Assembly (NCBI GenBank): GCA_938017975.1
Contig: CALIKQ010000014.1
Location: 1-64,000, forward strand
DNA from: an uncultured Pseudomonadales bacterium
GTDB taxonomy: Bacteria > Pseudomonadota > Gammaproteobacteria > Pseudomonadales > Azotimanducaceae
Direction: 5' to 3'
Length of the DNA: 64,000 nt
The notes beneath the pieces are model-generated. The model saw nothing but the letters and a program-made list of their open reading frames with translations. It did not search any database and was not told where the DNA came from. Shown one piece after another: positions 9,130-18,748 of this stretch. Made by a program: the position numbers and the translations under genes. Each line of letters begins with the position of its first letter. The stretch's first letter is position 1.

Positions 9130-10938
9130 CTATTGGCCCCTCATAAAAAGCCCATCGAGTTCGGCCAAGCTGAGCTGAAACCACGTTGGTCGGCCGTGAT
9201 TACATTGCCCGCTTCTTTCAGTCTCTTCCATATCTCGAAGCAACGCATTCATCTCGGGTATCGACAGCTTTCGATTTGCTCGGACAGAGCCGTGGCACGC
9301 CATCGTCGAGAGTAATTCGTCTCTCTGCTCCGTCATGCGCTGGCTGCTTCCGTACTGCAGAAAGTCGGACAACACATCTCGCACTAAACCCTCTGGATTC
9401 CCTCGACCCAACATCGCAGGCACTCCGCGAATCACAACACTTTCCTCAGAAGCGACCTCAAGCTGTAATCCAAGTTGGATGAGTTCTGGCCCAAGATTTG
9501 TCACCAAATCAACTTCTTGCGCGCTGAGCGCCAAGCTGACCGGCACCAGAAGCGGCTGGACTTTTAGCTCGTCGTGATCCATCGCATTTTTGAGCCGCTC
9601 GTAGGTAATCCGCTCATGCGCCGCATGCATATCGACGGCAACCAGACCCTGCGCATTCTGCGCAAGAATATAGACGCCATGTAGTTGACCTAGGGCATAA
9701 CCTAAAGGCGGTATCTCGTCTGCTTCAAGCGATGTAAAATCAACACTGGCAGAGGAGTTTGTCCAATTACCCGGGTTACCGTTGGATGAGGCAGACAACT
9801 TAAAATACCCCGACCCCATCGAACTGCTCCTTGGAAAAGCCATATTCCTTTGCGTGAAGCCCTGGTCAAGTCGAGCACCTTCGTGCAAATCGATGAATGG
9901 CCCAGCGTCGTCAGCAGCTGGGGCCGTGTGACCTTCAGGCCTGACCGAGGCTAAAACTCGATGAACCGTTCGATAAATTAAATCGTGGATAGACCGACTG
10001 TCCCTAAAACGAACTTCGTGCTTCGTTGGATGAACATTGACATCCACTTGTGTGGGATCGAGGTCTAAAAAAATTGCGTACACAGGATGACGGCCATGAT
10101 AGAGAACGTCTTGATAACCTTGCCGTACAGCATGACTGCAGACCTTGTCACGAATACTTCGTCCGTTAACAAAAAAGTACTGTTGATCCGCTTGACTACG
10201 GGAAAACGTCGGCAGCGAGATCCAACCTTTGAACGTCACTTCTCCAAGTTTTTCCTCGAAATAAAGCGCCTGATCAACAAAACTCTGGCCAAACACCGTC
10301 TTAATTCTGAGTTGCTGATCGGCTTGGTCTGCCGCCGCTTGGACTTGGCGATAAGGTTTTCCGTTGTGGGTGACCATCAGGGTAATACTGGGATGGCTCA
10401 AAGTCATTTTTCGGATGATCTCATCAATACGAGAGAGTTCTGTTTTTTCAGTCCGTAAAAATTTACGTCGCGCCGGTGTATTAAAAAATAAATCCTTAAC
10501 TTCAACGGTGGTCCCTCGGGCATGTGGCGCAGGAGCCACTTCTGAGCGCATTGCCTCACCCACAACCTGAACTTTAAAGCCGGCCTTCCCGTCCGTCGCA
10601 TTAGACGTCAGGGTCAACTTGGAAACTGACGCAATTGAGGCTAGCGCCTCACCTCTAAACCCCAAAGAACAGATCCCTTCAAGATCCTGTTGACTGGCAA
10701 TTTTTGAAGTTGCGTGCCGAGACAAGGCTAAGGCTAAATCCTCCTCGTTAATGCCCGAGCCATTATCGCGTAATCGAATGCGCTTGGTACCACCTGCCTC
10801 AAGCGCTAAATCAACCCGGGTGGCGCCTGCATCGACCGCATTTTCCATCAGTTCCTTCACCACAGAAGCGGGTCTTTCGACGACTTCCCCTGCAGCGATC
10901 TGGTTGGCCAACCGACTCGATAGCAATTGAATGCGCAT
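9130..10938 (-). CDS. mutL: DNA mismatch repair protein MutL with C-terminal endonuclease motif
   Basis: MutL couples mismatch recognition by MutS to strand removal. The GHKL ATPase is N-terminal: ENAVDAG at about 32-38, DNGSGI at 58-63, GFRGEAL at 93-99. A variable linker (about 335-400) leads to the C-terminal dimerisation domain. There DMHAAHERITYE (residues 436-447) matches the DQHA-x2-E-x4-E metal-binding endonuclease motif with Met for Gln, and ACHGS (about 547) and CNHGRPT (about 579) correspond to the other two nuclease motifs. This is the nicking type of MutL found in bacteria without MutH. The start codon overlaps the amiB stop by one base (TGATG). Confidence 0.96.
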   Translation of the reverse strand: MRIQLLSSRLANQIAAGEVVERPASVVKELMENAVDAGATRVDLALEAGGTKRIRLRDNGSGINEEDLALALSRHATSKIASQQDLEGICSLGFRGEALASIASVSKLTLTSNATDGKAGFKVQVVGEAMRSEVAPAPHARGTTVEVKDLFFNTPARRKFLRTEKTELSRIDEIIRKMTLSHPSITLMVTHNGKPYRQVQAAADQADQQLRIKTVFGQSFVDQALYFEEKLGEVTFKGWISLPTFSRSQADQQYFFVNGRSIRDKVCSHAVRQGYQDVLYHGRHPVYAIFLDLDPTQVDVNVHPTKHEVRFRDSRSIHDLIYRTVHRVLASVRPEGHTAPAADDAGPFIDLHEGARLDQGFTQRNMAFPRSSSMGSGYFKLSASSNGNPGNWTNSSASVDFTSLEADEIPPLGYALGQLHGVYILAQNAQGLVAVDMHAAHERITYERLKNAMDHDELKVQPLLVPVSLALSAQEVDLVTNLGPELIQLGLQLEVASEESVVIRGVPAMLGRGNPEGLVRDVLSDFLQYGSSQRMTEQRDELLSTMACHGSVRANRKLSIPEMNALLRDMEETERSGQCNHGRPTWFQLSLAELDGLFMRGQ

Positions 10939-12314
10939 CAGCTTCGTCCTGGTATCTTGAGCACTTGTCCGACCCGCAACCGATCGGTTTTCAACGCATT
11001 CGCTGTCTTGATCGCTCGCTGGGAAACTCTGTAGCGCTGAGCAATCTCAGACAGCGTGTCTCCGCGCTTGATACGATAGTCCGTCATGGTTTGCTCCGAT
11101 TCAATCCGCTGAGCAAAAAAAGTTGCTTCCGGCGGATGTTCCTTGAAATAAGCATACACCCCCTCGAAAATCGCATTGGCCATTTTACCTTGATGCTTTT
11201 TCGTCCGGAGCTTCTTCTCTTCGCCAGGATTAGAAATAAACCCTGTTTCCACCAAGATTGATGGAATATCCGGCGATTTTAAGACGATGAAGGATGCCTG
11301 CTCTACAGAACGCTTGTGCATTTTATTGATTCGAGCAATCGATTTGACAACCTCGCTACCCATTTCAAGACTCGAGCTCAAACTTGCCGTCATAGAGAGG
11401 TCTAGCAATACACCCGCCAGCACGTCATCTTTATCATCAAGGCTCACGCTGCCTACACCACCGATCAGATCTGCGCGATTTTCTTTCTCGGCAAGCCATT
11501 TCGCAGTCTCACTGGTCGCGCCTCGCTGAGAAATCGCAAAAACGGATGCACCACTCGCAGACGGGGTTTTCCAAGCATCAGCATGGATCGATATGAACAC
11601 GTCGGCCTGGCTTTTTCGGGCCAATGCCGTTCTCTGACGATGCGCCAAATAATAATCACCGGTTCGTGTCAGAACTGCTTTAAAGCCCGGCTCACGATTG
11701 ATGGTCGCGGCGAGCGCCTGCGCGATTGCAAAGACCACATGTTTTTCATACGTTTTCGAGGGGCCAATTGCACCCGGATCATCGCCTCCGTGACCTGGAT
11801 CGATGACTATTATGATGTCCCGCAGAGGTTGGCTAGGTTCAATCATCGCGGGCTTAACGTCTGCCACCTGTTTTGGAAACAGATCAATCACTAGGCGGTC
11901 ACCGTACTGGGCAACCGGCTTGAGTAAAAAGCTTCGTGGTTTGACAGGCTCAGCCAAGTCGAGCACCACTCTTAGGTCATCGAGTTTCGCAGATGAAAAC
12001 CGAATTTTTTTGATAGCCGTCTCTTTAAGGCTTGCTTGGCTTCGCTTTTGTTGTCGCGCGTCCTTGCTCAACGATGATTGAGGCAGATCAATCACCAACC
12101 GCAGAGGGTTTTCAAGAATAAAAAGTGTGTGTTCTAAAGGGCCATTAACGTCTAGCACCAACCGAGTTTTTTCTGGCGAGGCATGCACTCGCAGGCTCTC
12201 GACCAGCGCATCCTGAGCCATCACTGGCGGCGCTACCGCCAGCCACACAACCATCAGAGCCGCTTTGCAGAAGAAAACTCGAGTAGCCAGCTGTCTTAGA
12301 GCACGCACTGTCAT
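10938..12314 (-). CDS. amiB: N-acetylmuramoyl-L-alanine amidase (AmiB type) with AMIN and LysM domains
   Basis: A periplasmic zinc amidase that splits septal peptidoglycan during cell separation. Signal peptide about 1-33, with likely cleavage after VMA. The AMIN domain (about 36-150) directs it to the division site. The Amidase_3 domain (about 167-395) has its zinc ligands in DPGHGGDDPGA (His), YEKHVV (Glu) and SIHADAW (His), and the catalytic Glu in ILVETGFISN. A C-terminal LysM (about 412-457: YRIKRGDTLSEIA) binds glycan. AmiB enzymes need EnvC-type activators, not encoded here. The start overlaps the tsaE stop (ATGA), as in the conserved tsaE-amiB-mutL order. Confidence 0.95.
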   Translation of the reverse strand: MTVRALRQLATRVFFCKAALMVVWLAVAPPVMAQDALVESLRVHASPEKTRLVLDVNGPLEHTLFILENPLRLVIDLPQSSLSKDARQQKRSQASLKETAIKKIRFSSAKLDDLRVVLDLAEPVKPRSFLLKPVAQYGDRLVIDLFPKQVADVKPAMIEPSQPLRDIIIVIDPGHGGDDPGAIGPSKTYEKHVVFAIAQALAATINREPGFKAVLTRTGDYYLAHRQRTALARKSQADVFISIHADAWKTPSASGASVFAISQRGATSETAKWLAEKENRADLIGGVGSVSLDDKDDVLAGVLLDLSMTASLSSSLEMGSEVVKSIARINKMHKRSVEQASFIVLKSPDIPSILVETGFISNPGEEKKLRTKKHQGKMANAIFEGVYAYFKEHPPEATFFAQRIESEQTMTDYRIKRGDTLSEIAQRYRVSQRAIKTANALKTDRLRVGQVLKIPGRS

Positions 12315-12766
12315 ATGCGCAGACCTGCCAGCGCGGCCTGACCCTTAAGCGTTTGAGCCGAAACCGAGAGACGCCGCTCAGTGTCGCCAGTGACCATCAT
12401 CGTTACCTCCAGGTCGGGCTTCGGCAGTAATCCCGAACCCTTCTGAGACCACTCAACCAAACACATGGCCTGATCATGAAAATACTCATCCACTCCCAAA
12501 TAGTTTAACTCGTCAGGATGACCGAGTCTGTACAGATCAAAATGGTAGACATGACCCAATGCCAACTCATAGGGCTCGACCAGCGTAAATGTCGGACTCT
12601 TTACCGCCCCCGTGTATCCAAGCGCTCGGAGCACACCCCGACAGAGTGTTGTTTTACCGGCACCTAAATCGCCATTTAGAAAAACAATGCCTGAGCCCTT
12701 CAATGCATTAAAAAGCTGCGCGCCCACAGCCTCAGTCGCTTCATCGCTTTGGGTCACATAGTCCAT
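12311..12766 (-). CDS. tsaE: tRNA threonylcarbamoyladenosine synthesis ATPase TsaE
   Basis: TsaE works with TsaD and TsaB to make t6A37 in ANN-decoding tRNAs. The P-loop GDLGAGKTT is at residues 32-40, with the family segments SPTFTLVEPYE and YHFDLYRL following. I use the ATG at 12766, which shares its first base with the nnr stop (TGATG) and gives MDYVTQSDEA and 151 residues, the normal size; a longer in-frame reading would run 48 Cys/Arg-rich residues back into nnr and has no family support. It is translationally coupled to nnr upstream and amiB downstream. Confidence 0.95.
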   Translation of the reverse strand: MDYVTQSDEATEAVGAQLFNALKGSGIVFLNGDLGAGKTTLCRGVLRALGYTGAVKSPTFTLVEPYELALGHVYHFDLYRLGHPDELNYLGVDEYFHDQAMCLVEWSQKGSGLLPKPDLEVTMMVTGDTERRLSVSAQTLKGQAALAGLRI

Positions 12767-14244
12767 CAACGGATTCCTGCCAGAGATTTTCCAATTCCCG
12801 CAATTACATCGCTGGCAAGCAAACCGACTTCGCCTTGTTTTAAAGATGCAGCGTCGGCAGCAGCCGCATGATGCGCGACAGAAAGCGTCGCGGCCTCCCA
12901 CAAGTTGCAACCCTGGGCAAGTAGCGATCCTATGATCCCCGACAGCACGTCACCCATACCCGCCGTCGCCATACCTGGGTTTCCGAAAGGGTTTAGCGCA
13001 GTCCGATGCCCATCCCCTACCAGGGTTCCATGTCCCTTTAACACCTTGACACCAGGGTAACGATCTACAAGAGCCTCAAGCACCCTCATACGATCTGCAT
13101 CAACATGAGCTTGACCAAGAAGCCGCGCCGCCTCTAGTGGGTGGGGCGTCATTACACTGCTTCGGTTCGCCAGCCCAAATCGACTCACTAAATTGAGTGC
13201 ATCCGCATCAATCACGAGTGGCTTCTCGCAGGCCATCACTTGGTGAAAGAGATTCAATGCCCAGGTATCTTGCCCTAGCCCCGGACCGATCACGATGGCG
13301 CTGGCCTGCGCCATCAGCTCTGTGAGATCCATTTCATCATTTGCGGCCCGAACCATGAGCTCGGGGCGCCGCGCTAGAAAGCCAGATACGTGCTCAGCGC
13401 GGGTAACCACTGACACCAATCCCGCACCACTGCGTAGCGCCGCTTCAGCTGCCAGCAATGGGGCACCGCCCATCCCCTTGTTTCCACCCACAACCAACAC
13501 CCGACCAAAAGTTCCTTTGTGCGACCGTTTTGGACGAGGCGATAGGGGCAAGGCGACCAGGGTTGAGACTGCTGCCGCCGCAAAATCTTTCATCAGCGGT
13601 TCGGGCACGCCGAGGTCATCGAGCACAACCCGTCCCGAAACTTCGGGCCCATCTTGGCTAAACAGACCTATCTTGTGGGCGATAAAAGTGACGGTGGCGG
13701 TTGCACGAACACAGACCGCATCTGCCACTCCGGTATCTGGATCTAAACCTGAGGGTAGATCCACCGAAATGACCGCCGCACCGGAGGTGTTGATGGCCGC
13801 GATAACAGACTGATACTCTGGCCGCACAGGACCGGAAACCCCTAGGCCGAGAAGCGCATCAATGATCACAGAGTTTGGGTCAATGACCGAAGCGGCGCCC
13901 TCATTACCCTCAACCCGGGACATTTGAGCCGCACTGCCTTGGCAAACCTTCAATGCGCTGGCAGCATCCAAACCAAGTTTGGAAGGGTCCCCAATCAAAA
14001 AAACCTGAACAGACCACCCTCGGTCGGCAAGGAATGCTGCGATGAGAAACCCGTCCCCAGCATTATTGCCAGATCCACAGAACACTTGAGCACGCTGGAC
14101 GTTGGGAATTTCTCTGTCAATAAATGCCAGAACGGACCTTGCTGCTTTTCCCATCAGCTTCAATCCCGATATGTCATACTCGAGCATGTACCGCCGATCG
14201 AGCGTTCTGATCGCCTCTGCAGGATAAAGCTTCAACTGCATCAT
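12766..14244 (-). CDS. nnr: Bifunctional NAD(P)H-hydrate epimerase/dehydratase
   Basis: This enzyme repairs hydrated, damaged NAD(P)H. The N-terminal YjeF_N epimerase domain (about 1-210) has GSGNNAGDGF near residue 58 and SVDLPSGLD near 160. The C-terminal ribokinase-like ADP/ATP-dependent dehydratase domain (about 225-488) has GRVLVVGGNKGMGGA, TPHPLEAARLL, VLKGHGT and the late GMATAGMGDVLSG motif. The 492-residue fusion matches E. coli YjeF. It is the first gene of the leftward block, starting next to the divergent queG; TATAAT on the minus strand at 14272-14277 is a likely -10 element. Confidence 0.95.
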   Translation of the reverse strand: MMQLKLYPAEAIRTLDRRYMLEYDISGLKLMGKAARSVLAFIDREIPNVQRAQVFCGSGNNAGDGFLIAAFLADRGWSVQVFLIGDPSKLGLDAASALKVCQGSAAQMSRVEGNEGAASVIDPNSVIIDALLGLGVSGPVRPEYQSVIAAINTSGAAVISVDLPSGLDPDTGVADAVCVRATATVTFIAHKIGLFSQDGPEVSGRVVLDDLGVPEPLMKDFAAAAVSTLVALPLSPRPKRSHKGTFGRVLVVGGNKGMGGAPLLAAEAALRSGAGLVSVVTRAEHVSGFLARRPELMVRAANDEMDLTELMAQASAIVIGPGLGQDTWALNLFHQVMACEKPLVIDADALNLVSRFGLANRSSVMTPHPLEAARLLGQAHVDADRMRVLEALVDRYPGVKVLKGHGTLVGDGHRTALNPFGNPGMATAGMGDVLSGIIGSLLAQGCNLWEAATLSVAHHAAAADAASLKQGEVGLLASDVIAGIGKSLAGIR

Positions 14245-14271
14245 ATTTGATCTGGCCTCTCGGAAAGCCTC

Positions 14272-14277
14272 ATTATA
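14272..14277 (-). promoter_or_regulatory. Candidate -10 element for the nnr-tsaE-amiB-mutL operon
   Basis: A perfect TATAAT on the minus strand lies about 27 bp before the nnr ATG, in the 64-bp divergent gap with queG. No good -35 hexamer is seen at 16-18 bp upstream, so this rests on the -10 match and location only. Confidence 0.4.
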
Positions 14278-14308
14278 CTAATTCCCTTGCTGCTTAGTGG
14301 GACATCCT

Positions 14309-15418
14309 ATGTCAGTGGAACACCTAAAATCTGAAATTCAAATTTGGGCTCGCGAACTCGGCTTCTCTGATGCCGGGTTCGTTAAACTCGAGCCCTCTGA
14401 TCACGAAGCACGATTGCGCTCTTGGCTCAGCAAAGGTTACCACGGCAGCATGAATTATATGGGGCGCAACATCGATTTGCGGATCGATCCCAGGGGATTG
14501 CTCGAAGGATCGGTCAGTGCGATTACAGTCAGGATGGACTATCTCTCCGCCGAGTCAATTCAGGGGATTGAGCCGCTGCTGAATCAGTCTAATCGCGCCT
14601 ACATTGCACGCTATGCCTTAGGTCGCGATTATCATAAAACCATCAGGGGACGACTCAAACGCTTAGCGGGCACCATCAATTCGGCAATTGTAGAACGCGA
14701 CCTGGGCGGATTTTTTGCACGGGCATGCACAGACAGCGCGCCCGTTTTAGAAAAGCGGTTGGCCGAAGCGTCAGGTTTAGGCTGGATCGGAAAAAACACC
14801 TTGCTGCTTAATCGAGAGGGCGGGTCTTGGTTTTTCATCGGAGAATTACTCACTAATCTTCCATTCGAATCATCGCCGGCATCGCCGGCAAATCACTGCG
14901 GCAGCTGCACGCGCTGTCTGGATATCTGCCCGACAAAAGCCTTCGTCGGCCCTTTCGAGCTCGACGCCAGGAAATGTATTTCCTATCTGACAATAGAGTC
15001 AAAGAGAGCAATTCCTGTCGACCTACGGCCAGCAATTGGCAACCGTGTTTTCGGCTGCGATGATTGCCAGATGGTCTGTCCGTGGAATAAGTTTGCAGTG
15101 TCCCGCGTCGACTCTGATTTTCAGCCTAGAGCCGAGTTTGCCAAAACAGATTTGATCACTTTGTTTTCTTGGGATGAAGCGACTTTCTTAAAAAAAACCG
15201 AAGGCTCGGCCATTCGGCGAACCGGTTACGCTGGCTGGCTTCGTAATTTAGCGGTCGCATTGGGTAACGCAGAATACGACCCAAAAATTGTTCACGTTCT
15301 GCGAACGCGGCTGCCCCTGGTCGACACCCTGGTAGCGGAACATATTGTCTGGGCGATTGATCAACAAGAACAGCGCGCTCGGTCAAAGGCTTCAGACGAT
15401 GCGTTGTTGAAGCCTTAA
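14309..15418 (+). CDS. queG: Epoxyqueuosine reductase
   Basis: QueG uses cobalamin and two 4Fe-4S clusters to reduce epoxyqueuosine to queuosine in the wobble position of GUN-decoding tRNAs. The cluster ligands are clear: [17 protein letters not shown] (about 196-212) and [14 protein letters not shown] (about 250-263). The N-terminal half is the DUF1730/cobalamin-binding part. I place the start at the ATG giving MSVEHLKSE; a GTG four codons earlier has no better ribosome-binding site. From the ATG it has 369 residues. CATCGCCGG is duplicated in tandem at about 14872-14890, just before the first cluster. The stop overlaps the convergent orn stop. Confidence 0.94.
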   Translation: MSVEHLKSEIQIWARELGFSDAGFVKLEPSDHEARLRSWLSKGYHGSMNYMGRNIDLRIDPRGLLEGSVSAITVRMDYLSAESIQGIEPLLNQSNRAYIARYALGRDYHKTIRGRLKRLAGTINSAIVERDLGGFFARACTDSAPVLEKRLAEASGLGWIGKNTLLLNREGGSWFFIGELLTNLPFESSPASPANHCGSCTRCLDICPTKAFVGPFELDARKCISYLTIESKRAIPVDLRPAIGNRVFGCDDCQMVCPWNKFAVSRVDSDFQPRAEFAKTDLITLFSWDEATFLKKTEGSAIRRTGYAGWLRNLAVALGNAEYDPKIVHVLRTRLPLVDTLVAEHIVWAIDQQEQRARSKASDDALLKP

Positions 15419-15960
15419 ATCTTAAAGACGTTTGCTCGATAGACCTTTAACTCATCGATCGATTCTCGGATGTCATCCAGTGCGCGGTGCTTACCTTGCT
15501 TGATCACCAAATCCATAATTTCAGGTTTCCAACGCATAACCAAAACTTTAATGGCGCTCACATCTAAATTCCGATAATGGAAAAACGCTCCCAGATTCGG
15601 CATGTGTCGGTCAATAAAACGACGATCTTGGCCTATGCTGTTGCCACACAGCGGCGAATCCCGAGGGCCAACATAGTCTGCCAAAAATTCCAGGGTCTCC
15701 GCTTCTGCCATGGCCTCGGTGGTTGTCGACGCAATGACCCGTGCGGTCAGGCCCGATTCGCCATGGTGTTTGGTGTTCCATTCATCCATCTGCGCCATAC
15801 GCTCCTCAGTCTGGTGAACGGTCAAACAGGGGCCCTCTGCAATGATATTGAGTTGCGAATCGGTGACAATCGTTGCCATCTCAAGTACCAGATCATGATC
15901 TGGGTCTAGACCCGTCATCTCCATATCAATCCAAACCAAATTATCTGGATTCACGGCCAT
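15415..15960 (-). CDS. orn: Oligoribonuclease
   Basis: Orn degrades RNA di- to pentanucleotides to mononucleotides and is essential in many gammaproteobacteria; it also clears pGpG from cyclic-di-GMP turnover. The DEDDh catalytic residues are in [12 protein letters not shown] (Asp12, Glu14), [10 protein letters not shown] (Asp) and [14 protein letters not shown] (His and Asp). The length of 181 is standard. The neighbouring RsgA gene often found beside orn and psd is not present; instead 352 bp without a gene separate it from the divergent psd. Confidence 0.97.
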   Translation of the reverse strand: MAVNPDNLVWIDMEMTGLDPDHDLVLEMATIVTDSQLNIIAEGPCLTVHQTEERMAQMDEWNTKHHGESGLTARVIASTTTEAMAEAETLEFLADYVGPRDSPLCGNSIGQDRRFIDRHMPNLGAFFHYRNLDVSAIKVLVMRWKPEIMDLVIKQGKHRALDDIRESIDELKVYRANVFKI

Positions 15961-16312
15961 GAGGCTTCTCCCTTTTTATTGGCTTATTTGTCCGCTTATT
16001 TGTTAGCTTTACCATCAGAATACGGCTCTAGATCGACTGCTGCCAGGCTTTTATTGACTATCCCGTGTTCTGTGCCGGCAGGGCAATTTAAGGCCAAGTT
16101 TTTTGGCGGCCCCACTTCTTTAAATTCTATTTAAACGCGTTCGAGCCTGAAATCCAAACCCAAAGGTTCCAAGCCCAGTGGGTTCATCACGGGGTATCGG
16201 TGAAGGCACGTCTTGGAGTTTGCGGCATCGAAGGCCCATCGCTCTTTTAATCCTGCGAAACCTCATTCATGATTCATCGTTGATGCTTCAATCTTGGTAA
16301 TCCAGACCGATC
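15961..16312. other. 352-bp divergent intergenic region without a recognised gene
   Basis: This spacer must carry the promoters for leftward orn and rightward psd. I see an imperfect tandem repeat GCTTATTTGT at about 15982-15991 and 15995-16004, AACCCA/TGGGTT arms that could pair near 16158-16185, and no open frame with a convincing ribosome-binding site. In many relatives rsgA lies at this place; no remnant of it is recognisable. Confidence 0.45.
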
Positions 16313-17113
16313 GTGAAACTATTTATTGCCCTCCAATACTTGTTGCCCAAACACTGGCTGTCGCGCTGGATCGGATTAATCGCCGAATCTAAGGTGTCTT
16401 GGCTCAAAAACTGTCTCATCAGAGGTTTTGCGAACTTCTACGACGTCGACTGGACTGATGCTGCTCGCCAATCACCAGAAGCATTCCAATCCTTTAATGA
16501 CTTTTTTACGAGAGAGCTAAAAGCTGGCGCAAGGCCCCTTTCGGGGCGTTTATGCGCACCCGCTGACGGCGTGGTTTCAGCTTTGGGATCCATCGAGGAC
16601 CACCAACTGCTACAGGCCAAGGGTCAACACTATTCGGTTGATCAGCTGCTGGGTGAGCCGCTTCCAGACCACTTTAGTCGTGGGGTTTACGCAACAATCT
16701 ATCTAGCGCCTCGCGATTACCACCGCGTTCATTTTCCCAGTGCTGGCCAACTATGCACCGCGCGCTACATTCCCGGAGACTTGTTCTCCGTCAACCAAAC
16801 CACAACCGAGGGCGTGCCAAATCTTTTTGCCCGCAACGAGCGATTAGTTTTAAAACTCAAAAGCCCCGCAGCCGACTATTATCTAATTTTGGTAGGCGCC
16901 ATGATCGTCGCTGGCATTCAACCATTTTGGATGGATGGACCCTACGCGCCTAAGACCTGCCACGAAGATGAGTTTGATGCTCTGAAAGTTGCTCAAGGCG
17001 ATGAGGCAGGCAGATTTCGTCTGGGCTCAACCGCTATTATTGTTGCTGAACAACCATTTGATTGGCAGATTCAATCCGGGGACGCGATTAGGATGGGCCA
17101 TCCATTGGTTTGA
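16313..17113 (+). CDS. psd: Phosphatidylserine decarboxylase proenzyme
   Basis: Psd makes phosphatidylethanolamine at the inner membrane. The proenzyme cleaves itself at LGST to give a pyruvoyl beta/alpha pair; the motif is seen in FRLGSTAII near residue 238. Other family segments are LQYLLPKHWLSRWIG (about 7-21), FNDFFTRELK, APADGVVS and DYHRVHFP. The start is GTG at 16313. At 266 residues it lacks the long acidic C-terminal tail of E. coli Psd but the core is complete. Confidence 0.95.
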   Translation: MKLFIALQYLLPKHWLSRWIGLIAESKVSWLKNCLIRGFANFYDVDWTDAARQSPEAFQSFNDFFTRELKAGARPLSGRLCAPADGVVSALGSIEDHQLLQAKGQHYSVDQLLGEPLPDHFSRGVYATIYLAPRDYHRVHFPSAGQLCTARYIPGDLFSVNQTTTEGVPNLFARNERLVLKLKSPAADYYLILVGAMIVAGIQPFWMDGPYAPKTCHEDEFDALKVAQGDEAGRFRLGSTAIIVAEQPFDWQIQSGDAIRMGHPLV

Positions 17114-17118
17114 GTTGA

Positions 17119-18096
17119 TCAGTGATCTGGCCACCCAAAAAGAGCGACGTCGTCGAGAGCGCTCTTTTCAAGCCAGAGCATCACCAATCGATCTATTCCG
17201 AGGGCAACCCCGGCGCATTTTGGTAACTCTGCGGAGGCGTCGGCTAGCCGGCCATCAAAGCGAACCGTTTCAAGCCCTCGCGTTCGGCGCGCCTTGTCAT
17301 GCGCCCGATAGCGCCGCTTCAGCTCCTGTGAATCTCTAAGCTCTTGGTAGCCGTTGGCCAGTTCAATTCCCTCCCAATACAACTCAAAGCGTTTGGCATA
17401 CCCGCCATCGACGTCGATCTCTGCCAGGGCAGCCTGACAGATTGGAAACTCTACCAAGTAAAAACACCGCGGTAAGGTGGGCGCAATTTCTTTTAAAAAC
17501 AAATAATCCAAAACATCAGATCGAAACTGCTCGTCATGGGGACCCCGCAAGTGTCCGACATCCGTCTCAGTCCCAGTCTGTTCAATTAACTGCGCCAGGG
17601 CTTCATAGGACAGCGTGTTGGGGTCAGCATCAAAACGGGCTTTAAACAATGCCGTATAGGAGCACTGCTTGATTCCCAGACTAGCGCTGTCTCGCCAAGC
17701 CTGTGGTGGCTGAGGCAAACTGTTCAGCAAAGCCGTCAATGCGTCCATCAATGCCGTTAAGCTGCTGTCCACCTGGTACCATTCCAGCATGATAAATTCT
17801 GGATTATGGAGCTGACCCTGGTCGTTTTTTCTAAAGGCATGCGTGATCTCAAAGACCGAACGGCCATAAGCAGCCACGACCCGCTTAAGGGATGATTCTG
17901 GAGAAGTCTGCAAAAAAAGATCAGATGCTTCCGCAAGTCGAAAACTTTGGAGGTGTGGATCGACAGCCGCGCCTTGAGACAGCACAGGTGTTGAGACCTC
18001 AAGCACTGACAACCCGTCTAGGTAAGCTCTAATCGCCGTCAGCAATTCGCCCCTTGCCTGGAGCACTGACCAAGGGATCTTTGGCCGCCAGGACAA
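17119..18096 (-). CDS. epmA: EF-P-(R)-beta-lysine ligase (GenX/PoxA type)
   Basis: EpmA is a lysyl-tRNA synthetase paralogue that ligates beta-lysine to Lys34 of EF-P instead of charging tRNA. It lacks the anticodon-binding domain (325 residues) and keeps the class II core: SVLEVSTPVLS near 30, FEITHAFRKND near 102, LEWYQVD near 118, and the motif 3 region CAGVALGIDRLVML near the end. It follows efp by two bases and must be in the same operon. EpmB, the lysine 2,3-aminomutase that provides beta-lysine and usually lies beside efp, is not in this window. Confidence 0.93.
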   Translation of the reverse strand: MSWRPKIPWSVLQARGELLTAIRAYLDGLSVLEVSTPVLSQGAAVDPHLQSFRLAEASDLFLQTSPESSLKRVVAAYGRSVFEITHAFRKNDQGQLHNPEFIMLEWYQVDSSLTALMDALTALLNSLPQPPQAWRDSASLGIKQCSYTALFKARFDADPNTLSYEALAQLIEQTGTETDVGHLRGPHDEQFRSDVLDYLFLKEIAPTLPRCFYLVEFPICQAALAEIDVDGGYAKRFELYWEGIELANGYQELRDSQELKRRYRAHDKARRTRGLETVRFDGRLADASAELPKCAGVALGIDRLVMLWLEKSALDDVALFGWPDH

Positions 18097-18098
18097 AA

Positions 18099-18674
18099 CT
18101 AAGCGCTTTTACTTCGGCCCTGATATTCGCCCGTGCGGGTATCCACTCGGATCGACTCACCAACATTGATAAACAGCGGTACTTTAACGACAGCGCCGGT
18201 ACTCAAGGTAGCGGGCTTCGAGCCCCCAGTCGCTGTGTCTCCTTTGAGCCCGGGATCGGTTTCGGTAATTTCAAGGTCAACAAAATTTGGAGCGAGCACT
18301 AAAATGGGGACATCATTCCAGAGCGTCACGGTGCAGCGGCTATTGTCTTTCAGCCAATGGATCGCATCACTCACGGCATTTTTATCGGCAGCGACCTGCT
18401 CATAACTGTCGTCGGTTTTCATGAAATGCCAGTACTCGCCATCAGAGTACATATATTCCATTTCATGCTCCATCACATCGGCGCCCTCAAGACTCTCCCC
18501 GGACTTGAACGTTCGCTCCCAAACCCGCCCTGTCTTTAGATTCTTGAGTCGAACACGATTAAAAGCTTGGCCTTTTCCAGGCTTCACAAACTCATTCTCA
18601 ACAATGCTGCAAGGATCACCTTCCAGCAAAACTTTTAATCCAGATTTAAACTCATTGGTAGAAAAATTGGCCAT
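18099..18674 (-). CDS. efp: Translation elongation factor P
   Basis: EF-P rescues ribosomes stalled on polyproline. The three-domain protein is 191 residues. The modification loop reads KPGKGQAF with Lys34 in the position that EpmA modifies in E. coli. The C-terminal OB domain ends with [13 protein letters not shown]. The preceding 74 bp to serB contain TATGAT on the minus strand that could be its -10. Together with epmA immediately downstream it forms a modification operon. Confidence 0.97.
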   Translation of the reverse strand: MANFSTNEFKSGLKVLLEGDPCSIVENEFVKPGKGQAFNRVRLKNLKTGRVWERTFKSGESLEGADVMEHEMEYMYSDGEYWHFMKTDDSYEQVAADKNAVSDAIHWLKDNSRCTVTLWNDVPILVLAPNFVDLEITETDPGLKGDTATGGSKPATLSTGAVVKVPLFINVGESIRVDTRTGEYQGRSKSA

Positions 18675-18748
18675 TTTGATCCTCTTACACGCGCATTACG
18701 CCGAATGCCATGCCCCTATCATACAAAGAAACACTACTTTTTGGTGAA

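Noticed and set aside
10087-10458. 123-codon rightward frame inside mutL
   Set aside because: Lies wholly antisense to the conserved ATPase/transducer part of mutL; no ribosome-binding site or family match.
12767-12910. Cys/Arg-rich 48-residue N-terminal extension of TsaE
   Set aside because: It is nnr coding sequence in another frame; the ATG at 12766 gives the normal TsaE start.
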